Positions 17,926 to 25,255 of a stretch of DNA of 35,518 nt are shown piece by piece. The stretch is from Mesorhizobium sp. LSJC280B00. GTDB lineage: Bacteria > Pseudomonadota > Alphaproteobacteria > Rhizobiales > Rhizobiaceae. The stretch covers positions 3,939 through 39,456 of the forward strand of contig NZ_AYVL01000033.1 in assembly GCF_000502835.1 (NCBI RefSeq), in the 5' to 3' direction. The translations under genes and the position numbers were made by a program. A model generated the notes under the pieces. That model had not been told where the DNA came from. It worked only from the letters and a program-made list of their open reading frames with translations, and did not search any database. Position 1 is the stretch's first letter; the number at the start of each line of letters is the position of its first letter.

Positions 17926-19056
17926 ATGAAAGCTGATTTTTACGAAACGCTAGGCGTGCAAAAGGGCGCCGACGAGAAGGAGCTCAAGAGCGCTTTTCGC
18001 AAGCTCGCCATGCAGTTCCATCCCGACCGCAACCCAGGCGACCATGCCTGCGAGCACAAGTTCAAGGAAATCAACGAAGCCTATGAGACACTGAAGGACC
18101 CGCAGAAGCGCGCCGCCTATGATCGCTTCGGCCACGCCGCCTTCGAGCACGGCGGTATGAATGGCGGGGCGCAAGGCTTTGGCGCCGGCGGTTTCGCCGA
18201 CATTTTCGAAGACATTTTCGGCGACATGATGGGCGGGCGCCAGCGCCGCTCGTCCGGCGGCCGCGAGCGCGGCGCCGACCTGCGCTACAATATGGAAATT
18301 ACGCTGGAAGAGGCATTTTCCGGCAAGACCGCGCAGATTCGGGTGCCAGCCTCGATCTCCTGCTCGGAATGCTCGGGCAGCGGCGCCAAGCCTGGCACCC
18401 AGCCCGTCACCTGCTCGATGTGCAACGGCCACGGCAAGGTGCGCGCCACGCAAGGCTTCTTCTCGATCGAGCGCACCTGCCCGCAATGCCAGGGGCGCGG
18501 CCAGACCATCAAGGATCCGTGCCCGAAATGCGCCGGCCAGGGCCGTGTCACCGAGGAGCGCTCGCTGTCGGTAAACATCCCTGCCGGCATCGAGGATGGC
18601 ACCCGCATCCGGCTGGCCAATGAGGGCGAGGCCGGCCTGCGCGGCGGCCCGTCGGGCGATCTCTACATCTTCCTCGCGGTCAAGCCGCACGAATTCTTCC
18701 AGCGCGACGGGGCCGATCTTTATTGCAAGGTGCCGATCTCGATGACGACGGCAGCGCTTGGCGGCTCGTTCGAGGTGACGACACTGGACGGTACCCAGAC
18801 GAAGGTGAAGGTGCCGGAAGGCACCCAGAACGGTCGCCAGTTCCGCCTCAAGGGCAAGGGCATGCCGGTGCTGCGCCAGCCCAATATCGGCGACCTCTAC
18901 ATCCAGACCGTGGTTGAGACGCCGCAGAACCTTTCGCGCCGTCAGCGCGAATTGCTGGAGGAATTCGAGCAGCTTTCCTCAAAGGACAATTCGCCTCAGT
19001 CGAGCGGATTTTTCGCCCGCATGAAAGACTTTTTCGAAACGTTCGGCGAGCACTGA
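17926..19056 (+). CDS. dnaJ: Co-chaperone DnaJ (Hsp40, type I)
   Basis: The product is 376 residues and stimulates the DnaK ATPase and delivers substrates. It has an N-terminal J domain with the HPD triad at 32-34, a Gly/Phe region (about 76-105), and a zinc domain (146-208) with all four CXXCXGXG motifs (CSECSGSG, CSMCNGHG, CPQCQGRG, CPKCAGQG). Two C-terminal beta domains and a dimerisation end follow. The domain set and length are complete for type I DnaJ. The ATG at 17926 has only a weak purine stretch (GGGAAAAC) before it. Confidence 0.98.
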   Translation: MKADFYETLGVQKGADEKELKSAFRKLAMQFHPDRNPGDHACEHKFKEINEAYETLKDPQKRAAYDRFGHAAFEHGGMNGGAQGFGAGGFADIFEDIFGDMMGGRQRRSSGGRERGADLRYNMEITLEEAFSGKTAQIRVPASISCSECSGSGAKPGTQPVTCSMCNGHGKVRATQGFFSIERTCPQCQGRGQTIKDPCPKCAGQGRVTEERSLSVNIPAGIEDGTRIRLANEGEAGLRGGPSGDLYIFLAVKPHEFFQRDGADLYCKVPISMTTAALGGSFEVTTLDGTQTKVKVPEGTQNGRQFRLKGKGMPVLRQPNIGDLYIQTVVETPQNLSRRQRELLEEFEQLSSKDNSPQSSGFFARMKDFFETFGEH

Positions 19057-19114
19057 AGCTGATCCCTGGAAAACGCTTCCCGAGCGTCATCAACACCTTA
19101 TCCGGGGATTCGAC

Positions 19115-19142
19115 TTGTCTTGCACCTCGTAACTGTTAAGTA
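19115..19142 (+). promoter_or_regulatory. Possible promoter of pmtA
   Basis: TTGTCT (19115-19120), a 16-base spacer and TAAGTA (19137-19142) lie about 30 bases before the pmtA ATG. GAGGAGGA follows as the ribosome site. The -10 match is weak, and readthrough from dnaJ is also possible. Confidence 0.25.
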
Positions 19143-19173
19143 GCATGCGAGGGAGCGTTGAGGAGGACTTTCG

Positions 19174-19779
19174 ATGACGCGTAGTCCCGGACTGCGAAAG
19201 ACGCTGGCGGAAAAGTTCGACGACGAGCTGAAGTTCTTCAAGGGCTGGATCGACAAGCCGAAGGCGGTCGGTTCGATCGTCCCGACCAGTTCCATCACCG
19301 CAGGCAAGATGGCCTCGATCGTCGATCCGACATCCGGCCTGCCGGTGCTCGAGGTCGGGCCCGGTACAGGCGTCATCACACGCGCCATCCTCGCCCAGGG
19401 CATAAAGCCTGAGAACCTCTACGCGGTCGAATATTCCACTGATTTCGTGCGCCATCTGCGCCAGCTTTATCCAGGCGTCAACGTCATCGAGGGCGACGCC
19501 TTCAATCTCGACGCGACGCTTGGCGACAAGCGCGACCTGATCTTCGATTCTGTGATATCGGGCGTGCCGCTGCTCAATTTCCCTGTCGCCCAGCGCATCG
19601 CCTATGTCGAGAGCCTGCTCGACCGTATCCCGGCGGGCCGGCCGATCGTGCAGCTGACTTACGGGCCGCTGTCGCCGATCCCGCCGGGCCGCGGCGACTA
19701 TACGGTCGAGCATTTCCATTTCGTCATCCGCAACATTCCGCCGACGCAGCTTTGGATCTACCGACGCGGGGCCGCATGA
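19174..19779 (+). CDS. pmtA: Phospholipid N-methyltransferase (phosphatidylethanolamine N-methyltransferase, PmtA type)
   Basis: This is a 201-residue SAM-dependent methyltransferase of the Rhodobacter/Sinorhizobium type that methylates phosphatidylethanolamine three times to phosphatidylcholine at the inner membrane. SAM motif I reads LEVGPGTGVIT, preceded by VGSIVPTSS. A second motif is YAVEYSTDFVRHL, and DSVISGVPLLNF and QLTYGPLSPI are characteristic of this family as opposed to the related rRNA dimethyltransferases. The GAGGAGGA ribosome site is strong. Position next to dnaJ matches the arrangement I know from Sinorhizobium. A generic rRNA adenine dimethyltransferase annotation would be a misreading of the shared SAM fold. 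Confidence 0.88.
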   Translation: MTRSPGLRKTLAEKFDDELKFFKGWIDKPKAVGSIVPTSSITAGKMASIVDPTSGLPVLEVGPGTGVITRAILAQGIKPENLYAVEYSTDFVRHLRQLYPGVNVIEGDAFNLDATLGDKRDLIFDSVISGVPLLNFPVAQRIAYVESLLDRIPAGRPIVQLTYGPLSPIPPGRGDYTVEHFHFVIRNIPPTQLWIYRRGAA

Positions 19780-19804
19780 ATTGAAGCGTTGGGTTTGAAT
19801 AGCA

Positions 19805-19831
19805 CTTGTCTTATACCCATCGGGTGACAAG
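19805..19831 (+). promoter_or_regulatory. Inverted repeat before the FMN reductase gene
   Basis: CTTGTC (19805-19810) pairs with GACAAG (19826-19831), and inside it ACCC pairs with GGGT, leaving four unpaired bases on the left arm. It ends 8 bases before the ATG at 19840, covering the ribosome-site region. It could be an operator or an mRNA stem that limits translation. No regulator is evident nearby. Confidence 0.4.
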
Positions 19832-19839
19832 GCAGACCC

Positions 19840-20436
19840 ATGGCTGTGATCCCGAAAATTCTCGTCGTCGCCGGTTCGTTGCGCAGCGGCGCCTATAGCG
19901 GCAGGACCGCCGACGTGGCACAGAAGGAACTTGCCATGCAGGGCGCCGAGGTGACCCGCATCTCGCTCGCCGACTATCCGCTGCCGATCCTCGACCAGGA
20001 TTTGGAAAAGGACGAAGGCATTCCCGACAACGCCGTCAAGCTCGGCCGGATGATCGCCGCCCATGACGGGCTGCTGATCGCGACGCCCGAATATAACGGC
20101 TCCATTCCACCGCTGCTCAAGAACAGCATCGATTGGGTGAGCCAGCTGCGCAAGGATGGCGGCCGGACGTTCAGGCCGCTTGCCGGCAAGGTCGCCGGCC
20201 TCTGCTCGTCTTCCAACGGACCCTTCGGCGGGATACGCTGCATCAACCATCTGCGCGCCGTTCTGGTACGCTGCCGGATGGAGGTGGTGACACCGGAGTG
20301 TTCGGTGCCGGAGGGCGGCTACGCCTTCGACGACGAGGGCAACTTCCGGGACGAAAGACTACGCCAATCGATGGAGCACCTATGCCGAACGCTGATCGAA
20401 ACCTCGCGCATGCTGTCGACGCGGATCGAGGCATGA
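19840..20436 (+). CDS. NADPH-dependent FMN reductase family protein
   Basis: This is a 198-residue flavodoxin-like reductase (the family that includes ChrR, YieF and azoreductase-type quinone or chromate reductases). The FMN phosphate loop is VVAGSLRSGAYSGRTA (9-24), and the diagnostic PEYNGSIPPLLKNSIDWVSQ is near residues 87-106. A central SSSNGPFGG is consistent with FMN contacts. It probably protects against quinone or oxidative stress; the physiological acceptor cannot be read. It overlaps pyrF by ATGA (20433-20436), indicating co-translation. The ribosome site is poor (AAGGCAG), and an inverted repeat lies just upstream. Confidence 0.85.
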   Translation: MAVIPKILVVAGSLRSGAYSGRTADVAQKELAMQGAEVTRISLADYPLPILDQDLEKDEGIPDNAVKLGRMIAAHDGLLIATPEYNGSIPPLLKNSIDWVSQLRKDGGRTFRPLAGKVAGLCSSSNGPFGGIRCINHLRAVLVRCRMEVVTPECSVPEGGYAFDDEGNFRDERLRQSMEHLCRTLIETSRMLSTRIEA

Positions 20437-21146
20437 TCCCGGACGCCGCGCATGCCGACACGATGCAGGAACGGCTGATCGTCGGCCTCGACCTGCCGAC
20501 GCTGAAGGAAGCCGAGAAAGCGGTGCGCGAGCTCGACGGGATCGTCTCCTTCTACAAGATCGGTTACCAGCTCGCCTTTGCCGGCGGGCTCGATTTCGCC
20601 CGCGAGCTGGCCAGCGGCGGCACTAGGATCTTTCTCGACATGAAGCTCCTCGACATCGATAACACCGTTGCCAAGGGGGTCGACAACATCGCCAGGATGG
20701 GCATGAGCATGCTGACCATCCATGCCTATCCGAAGACGATGAAGGCGGCGGTCGAGGCCGCGAGGGGCAGCGACCTTTGCCTGCTCGGGGTCACCGTGCT
20801 GACCTCGATGGACGAGCAGGACGTGATCGACGCCGGCTATGAGTATGATCCGCATACACTGGTGCTGAGGCGCTCCGAGCAGGCGCTGCATGCCGGCATG
20901 GGCGGCATCGTCTGCTCGGCCGAGGAAGCTGAGGCGGTGCGCCGCATCGTCGGCCCCGACCTGGCGGTCGTGACGCCGGGAATCCGGCCGAAGGGCAGCG
21001 ACCATGGCGACCAGAAGCGGGTGGTGACGCCGGCGCAGGCGATCCGTAACGGCTCCAGCCATCTCGTCGTCGGCCGGCCGATCGTCGGTGCGGCCGACAG
21101 GCGGGCGGCGGCGGAAGCCATCCTTGACGAAATGCGCTCCGCGTAA
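20433..21146 (+). CDS. pyrF: Orotidine 5'-phosphate decarboxylase
   Basis: This cytoplasmic enzyme converts OMP to UMP, the last step of de novo pyrimidine synthesis. From ATG 20433 the product is 237 residues. Family motifs are RLIVGLDLPT, FYKIGYQLAF, the catalytic FLDMKLLDIDNTVAKGV (Asp-x-Lys-x-x-Asp array), GVTVLTSMD, GIVCSAEEA, VTPGIRP and HLVVGRPIVGA. The 20433 start is chosen because it makes an ATGA overlap with the reductase stop. ATG at 20463 gives a length closer to some relatives, and ATG at 20382 would overlap the upstream gene by 55 bases. The alternative start does not affect the assignment. Confidence 0.96.
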   Translation: MIPDAAHADTMQERLIVGLDLPTLKEAEKAVRELDGIVSFYKIGYQLAFAGGLDFARELASGGTRIFLDMKLLDIDNTVAKGVDNIARMGMSMLTIHAYPKTMKAAVEAARGSDLCLLGVTVLTSMDEQDVIDAGYEYDPHTLVLRRSEQALHAGMGGIVCSAEEAEAVRRIVGPDLAVVTPGIRPKGSDHGDQKRVVTPAQAIRNGSSHLVVGRPIVGAADRRAAAEAILDEMRSA

Positions 21147-21175
21147 CATCCCCAAAACCATTTCGGAGAAATGCC

Positions 21176-21463
21176 ATGCCCAAGGGATACTGGATCGCTC
21201 GCGTCGACGTGCGCGATGCGGAAGGCTACAAGGACTATGTCGCAGCTGCCAAACCGGCCTTCGACCGCTTCGGCGCCAAGTTCCTGGCGCGCGGCGGCGC
21301 GCATGAGAAGGCCGAGGGGCCGGGCCGCGACCGCAACGTGATCATCGAGTTTCCGTCGCTTGCGGCGGCGCATGACTGCTACCACTCTCCCGAATACCAG
21401 CGCGCCGTCGCGATCCGCCAGAAGGTGGCCGAGGGCGAAATCGTGCTGGTCGAGGGGATTTAG
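21176..21463 (+). CDS. DUF1330 family protein
   Basis: This is a small cytoplasmic protein of 95 residues with the ferredoxin-like dimeric alpha/beta-barrel pattern of DUF1330: GYWIARVDVRDAEGYKDYV at the N-terminus, KFLARGG, RNVIIEFPSLAAAHDCYHSPEYQ and a terminal EIVLVEGI. The biochemical role is unknown. GGAGAA precedes the ATG. It starts 29 bases after pyrF and probably ends that operon. Its TAG overlaps the stop of the convergent ATP-grasp gene (21460-21463). Confidence 0.88.
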   Translation: MPKGYWIARVDVRDAEGYKDYVAAAKPAFDRFGAKFLARGGAHEKAEGPGRDRNVIIEFPSLAAAHDCYHSPEYQRAVAIRQKVAEGEIVLVEGI

Positions 21464-22518
21464 GCGAGAAGCCGGTTCGCCGCTGCCTCCGCCATCGCAT
21501 CGGCGAGGCTCAAGCCCCATTGCTGGCGACAGTAATCGCGGAAATCGAAGCAGGGCAGGCCGGGGCAGACCTCGAACTCGATGAGGTGGACGCTGTCGTC
21601 GGCTTCGACCCGGAAATCGATGGAAAACACATCCCGCAGGCCAAGCCCGACCATCAGGCTTTCGGCGATGTTGCGGATCCTTGCATCAGCCAGAGGCTGG
21701 CTGCCGGCGACCGGCAGCAGCAACGGCTCGGCGTAATTTCCCGTGGCTTTGGCCGCTTCGCCGGTATTGCCGTAAAGCGCCAGGCTGTCCTGCATGGTCT
21801 GGAAATCGCCGCCTGAATCGACAAAGGCGATGCCCAGCGCCTCGACGCCGGTATCCGGCCTCAATCCGAGAAAACTGGCGCGCGCGTTGCGGCCGGCGAC
21901 ATAGGGCTGGACGACGACATCGTCGCGATAGGCGGCGAAGACGCGCCGGCTAAGCTCCAGCGCATGGCCGAGATCGTGGCAGCGCGAATCGGGCCAGATA
22001 CCGATCTTGGCGCCGAGCCGGTTCGGCTTGACGAACCAGCCGGCGGGCGAAGCCGGCGGCGCGACCAGCCAGGCGCCGTCACGGGCAAGGCCCGCCTGCG
22101 GCACCGGCAAGCCGAACGCGCCGAGCACGGCGCCTGAACGGAACTTGTCCTGGCAGAGCGCGAAAAGCGCATCGTCGGCGCCGATCGCCTCCAGGCCGTT
22201 CAGCCGTGCCAGAGCTGGTGCCGCGCCGCCGCGGAAATAGGCGATGCCGTCGGTCAGCGTCCAGACTAGCGTGGTCTTCGGGTCCTCGCCGGCGAGAACG
22301 CTTGCGGCGTCGTCGAGCGCCACCGGCGCAAACGACGGGCCGCGCTTCTGGCAAGCGGCGGCAAGTGCGTCGAATTCAGCAGCGATATCGGTCGATTGCG
22401 CCAGATAGGAGGCAATTTCGGCGGCACGCTCCGGCACGTGGTTATCGGCAACCAGCCGATCGAAGCAAGCCTTTTCTGGCTCGTAGACAAGGATCAGCTT
22501 CGGCTTGCGGCTTGACAT
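21460..22518 (-). CDS. ATP-grasp protein, D-alanine-D-ligase-like, unknown substrate
   Basis: This is a 352-residue cytoplasmic protein with the ATP-grasp fold. WFVKPNRLGAKIGIW (161-175) corresponds to the lysine and glycine loop of D-Ala-D-Ala ligases, VVVQPYVAGRNARASFLGL to the hinge and triphosphate region, and FSIDFRVEADDSVHLIEFE followed by CPGLPC to the metal site. There the Glu-x-Asn pair of Ddl is replaced by Glu-x-Glu. The N-terminal 130 residues do not resemble Ddl. The substrate is probably an amino acid or peptide but is not determinable. The ATG at 22518 is preferred to GTG at 22542 because GGGAAA lies before it. It stands alone, convergent with DUF1330, with repeat elements upstream. 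Confidence 0.72.
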   Translation of the reverse strand: MSSRKPKLILVYEPEKACFDRLVADNHVPERAAEIASYLAQSTDIAAEFDALAAACQKRGPSFAPVALDDAASVLAGEDPKTTLVWTLTDGIAYFRGGAAPALARLNGLEAIGADDALFALCQDKFRSGAVLGAFGLPVPQAGLARDGAWLVAPPASPAGWFVKPNRLGAKIGIWPDSRCHDLGHALELSRRVFAAYRDDVVVQPYVAGRNARASFLGLRPDTGVEALGIAFVDSGGDFQTMQDSLALYGNTGEAAKATGNYAEPLLLPVAGSQPLADARIRNIAESLMVGLGLRDVFSIDFRVEADDSVHLIEFEVCPGLPCFDFRDYCRQQWGLSLADAMAEAAANRLLA

Positions 22519-22552
22519 GATCGAACGATTTCCCGGCAGCACGATTGCTAAA

Positions 22553-22651
22553 GCAATTCCAGGAAAAGTGTGAAACGGTTTTCCGTCCGGAATTGCGTCA
22601 AAACAAAGAGATAGAGCGGTTCAGCGTTCCCGCGAAACGATGAACCGTTCT
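22553..22651. repeat. Rhizobial-type intergenic palindromic element
   Basis: There are two nested or adjacent dyads. GCAATTCC (22553-22560) pairs with GGAATTGC (22589-22596), with GGAAAA/TTTTCC inside. AGAGCGGTTCA (22613-22623) pairs with TGAACCGTTCT (22641-22651). This mosaic of short dyads is a pattern I recognise as abundant between genes in Rhizobiales. It lies upstream of the ATP-grasp gene. Confidence 0.7.
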
Positions 22652-22740
22652 AGCATCGCACGGCGAATGCATTCGGCTTTCGCGGAACCGACGTCAGCCG
22701 GACGCCTGCACGACAGCAACGGCGCCATCTTCCTGTTTGA

Positions 22741-22785
22741 CCATGATCTTTTCCGAAAACCGGTTCCCACTTTTCGGGATCATGG
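22741..22785. repeat. Palindromic element abutting the SMP-30 stop codon
   Basis: The arms CCATGATC (22741-22748) and GATCATGG (22778-22785) enclose CCGAAAA ... TTTTCGG, forming a long imperfect hairpin. It ends immediately before the stop codon of the leftward SMP-30 gene (22786-22788), so it would be the 3' end structure of that mRNA. No T tract follows, so it is not a classical terminator. Confidence 0.7.
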
Positions 22786-23670
22786 TCAGCCAATCAGCAC
22801 ACGCGGCTCGAAGCGACCATTGACTGGAATGTCGAGCATAAATGTCATGCCGGCTTGCGGGTCGAGCAGGCGCTGCTTCTCGCTCTTGCCCGACCAGGCG
22901 GAGGTGACCGCCAGCCGGTCGGCATTCCTGCCGACGAAAGCCGGACAGGAAGGCTGCGTCGCCGGCATCGCCACCGAACGGACGAGCTTGCCGTCGGGTC
23001 CATAGGCTTCGACGACGCTGCCGCCCCAGCAGGCGTTCCACAATATGCCGTCACGGTCGAGCACCGAACCATCGATATAGCCCTTGGCCGAACGGTGGTC
23101 GACGAAGACCTTCGGTTCGCCAACCGGCAGGCCGGTCGCCGGATCGCAGCCGACGCGCATCAACAGCCCGGTGCTGGTGTCGGTGTAATAGGCGATCGTC
23201 CCATCCTCGGAAAAGCAGATCGAATTGGGCACCGTGACGTCGGCATAGAGCCGGCGCAGCTCGCCCTTGAAGAACCAGTAGATCGAACCGGCGGCCTTCT
23301 CCTCGCCCTTGCCCATGGTGCCGACCCAGAGGGCGCCGCAAGGGTGAACGCGTGAATCGTTCGAGCGGGTGACCGTATTGTCGGCCTCGATCGGCGTGTG
23401 CAGCGTCAGCTTGCCGGTCGCGACGTCGCGGACATGCAGACCGGTCTCGGTGGCGATCAGCTGGCGTTGGTCGTCGATGATGCAGATGGCGCTGGCCATC
23501 TGACCGAGCTCGTGGATTTTGACGGCACCGCCCGACAGGCGCTGTTCGAGGAGCTGGCCGTTGACGATGTCGAACCAGTAGAGCGTGTCGGTGGCAGGGT
23601 CATAGCTTGGTCCCTCCCCGAGTTGGCAGACATGGTCGGAAAAAACCGAAACAATGGTCTCGCTCATCAT
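22786..23670 (-). CDS. SMP-30/gluconolactonase-family sugar lactonase
   Basis: This 294-residue six-bladed propeller lactonase probably hydrolyses D-galactono-lactone (or arabinono-lactone) made by the SDR enzyme of the same operon. The divalent-metal ligands expected from SMP-30 are in place: Glu19 (CQLGEGPSYD), Asn149 (VTVPNSICFSEDG) and Asp200 (GYIDGSVLD). Asn104 (RSNDSRVHPCGALWVGTM) is at the substrate site. No signal peptide is seen, so it is cytoplasmic. The first of two tandem ATG codons (23670) makes an ATGA overlap with the aldolase stop. It is the last gene of the operon. Confidence 0.87.
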   Translation of the reverse strand: MMSETIVSVFSDHVCQLGEGPSYDPATDTLYWFDIVNGQLLEQRLSGGAVKIHELGQMASAICIIDDQRQLIATETGLHVRDVATGKLTLHTPIEADNTVTRSNDSRVHPCGALWVGTMGKGEEKAAGSIYWFFKGELRRLYADVTVPNSICFSEDGTIAYYTDTSTGLLMRVGCDPATGLPVGEPKVFVDHRSAKGYIDGSVLDRDGILWNACWGGSVVEAYGPDGKLVRSVAMPATQPSCPAFVGRNADRLAVTSAWSGKSEKQRLLDPQAGMTFMLDIPVNGRFEPRVLIG

Positions 23671-24305
23671 GCCACTCCAAACGCCGCGTCCCAGGCCTGA
23701 ACTGCGGCTTTCGCTCGCGCTGCCACTTCGTCGACGCTCATGCCCGGCTTGAACAGGCTCGAGCCAAGACCGAAGACGCTGACGCCGGCTGCCTTGTAGC
23801 CGGCAAAATCCTTATCCGAAACGCCGCCGACCGCGCCGACCAGCACACTGGCCGGCAGCACCGCGCGCATCGCCGAAATGCCCGCCGCGCCAAGCACGCT
23901 CGCCGGGAAGAATTTCAGTGCCGAGGCGCCGAGCCGGATTGCTTGAAATGCCTCGGTCGGCGTGAACACGCCGGGCATCGTCACCATGCCGTAGTGCATG
24001 GCACGGCCCATGACCTCGGCATCGATATTGGGGCTGACCAGCAGCCGCCCGCCGGCCTTGTGCAGGCCGTCGACATCGGCGGCGCTGAGCACCGTGCCGG
24101 CACCGACCAAGGCTGTTGGAGGAAGCGCTCCGACAATGCTGGCGATGGAGGCGTAAGGATCGGGCGAGTTGAGCGGCACCTCGATCGCTTCGATACCGGC
24201 GCCGAAGATCGCCTGGCCGATCGCCACCGCCTCGCTTGGCTTGAGGCCACGCAGGATGGCGACCAGACCCCGCTCGAGCTTTGGAAAAGGTGCGGTCTCT
24301 GTCAT
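23667..24305 (-). CDS. dgoA: 2-dehydro-3-deoxy-6-phosphogalactonate aldolase
   Basis: This 212-residue class I aldolase splits KDPGal into pyruvate and glyceraldehyde-3-phosphate. It belongs to the KDPG/KDPGal family: VAILRGLKP (15-23), the general base region IEVPLNSP (41-48), GAGTVLS, and the Schiff-base Lys131 in ASALKFFPAS. The PLNSP sequence is the KDPGal (DgoA) version rather than the TLRT of KDPG aldolase, and the partner kinase agrees. The ATG at 24305 overlaps the dgoK stop (ATGA). Longer in-frame starts lie inside dgoK and are rejected. Confidence 0.92.
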   Translation of the reverse strand: MTETAPFPKLERGLVAILRGLKPSEAVAIGQAIFGAGIEAIEVPLNSPDPYASIASIVGALPPTALVGAGTVLSAADVDGLHKAGGRLLVSPNIDAEVMGRAMHYGMVTMPGVFTPTEAFQAIRLGASALKFFPASVLGAAGISAMRAVLPASVLVGAVGGVSDKDFAGYKAAGVSVFGLGSSLFKPGMSVDEVAARAKAAVQAWDAAFGVA

Positions 24306-25255
24306 GCGGCAACTCCATTTCCGGCGATCATGCCATTTTCGCGCGCGGCTTCGGCAAGACCGGCACGCACCGCCTCGTCGGCGTCGACCACCCTGACCGC
24401 GAGCCCGGCAAGGCCGAGCGCGTCGGCATAGAGCGTGCCAAGTGCGCCCGACGCGATCAGCACGACGGGCACGGCACTCGCCCCATAACGGCGATTTGCC
24501 GAAGCGATCTCGCCGCCGATCAGCAGGCCGGACAGGCACGCGGCGGCATCCTCGGGCTTCAGATCCTGCAGCAGGCTGGCGGCGCGGATCGAGAACAGTC
24601 TTGAACCGATGTCACCGCCTTCGGCCAACGCCTTCAGGCACCACTCCCGGAAAAATGGATTTTCGGCGGCAACCGGCTTCGGCGGCTCGCCCAGCGAATG
24701 GCGCAGGATCGAGTGCGCGGCCAGCACCGAAAACAGCTCGCCGGTCGGCCAGGTGCCGAAACCGGCAACGGCACCGTCCTCGACCAGCACCCATTTCGAA
24801 TGCGTGCCAGGCATGCAGACGACATGGCGTCCCTTTGCCGGCAAACCGGCGCCGGCAAGCTGCGTCTCCTCGCCGCGCATGACATCCGGGGCGTCGGCCA
24901 GACGCTGGGCAAGGCCGGGCACGATGCGGATGTCGCGGCGCTGGCCGGGGATGCGGGCAGCGCCGGCGAGAATAGCGCCGATCGGCGCCGGCACGCTGAC
25001 ATAGGGCGCCTCCAGCCAGCCCTGGCGCGAACCGGCCATGCCGCAAATGATGACCGGCAGCGCCTCGGCTGCGCCCAGTGCAGCCAGATGCCCTTCAAGA
25101 ATGGACGAAAATCCTTTAGCCTGGGCGGTGATCAGCCCGTCATCGCCGCGCCGCTCGGCGAGAACCTTGCCGGCGCCGTCGAGCAGCCAGACCCTCATAC
25201 GGGTGGTGCCCCAGTCGACGGCCGCGACGGAAGCTGCCTTGCTCGATGAGATCAC
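24302..25255 (-). CDS. dgoK: 2-dehydro-3-deoxygalactonokinase
   Basis: This 317-residue kinase of the DgoK family phosphorylates 2-keto-3-deoxygalactonate with ATP. The family's N-terminal phosphate loop is VAAVDWGTTRMRVWLLD. ICGMAGSRQGWLEAPYV and the signature CMPGTHSKWVLVEDG follow, with FGTWPTGELF and a C-terminal glycine-rich region. The start is a GTG at 25255 in a GTGA overlap with the stop of the dehydrogenase. The first residues ISSSKAASVAA fit a short lead into the first strand. It supplies KDPGal to DgoA immediately downstream. Confidence 0.93.
   Translation of the reverse strand: MISSSKAASVAAVDWGTTRMRVWLLDGAGKVLAERRGDDGLITAQAKGFSSILEGHLAALGAAEALPVIICGMAGSRQGWLEAPYVSVPAPIGAILAGAARIPGQRRDIRIVPGLAQRLADAPDVMRGEETQLAGAGLPAKGRHVVCMPGTHSKWVLVEDGAVAGFGTWPTGELFSVLAAHSILRHSLGEPPKPVAAENPFFREWCLKALAEGGDIGSRLFSIRAASLLQDLKPEDAAACLSGLLIGGEIASANRRYGASAVPVVLIASGALGTLYADALGLAGLAVRVVDADEAVRAGLAEAARENGMIAGNGVAA

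Noticed and set aside
19174..19779. rRNA adenine dimethyltransferase (KsgA) reading of the pmtA gene
   Set aside because: The SAM fold is shared, but the length, the sequence outside motif I and the position next to dnaJ fit phospholipid N-methyltransferase.
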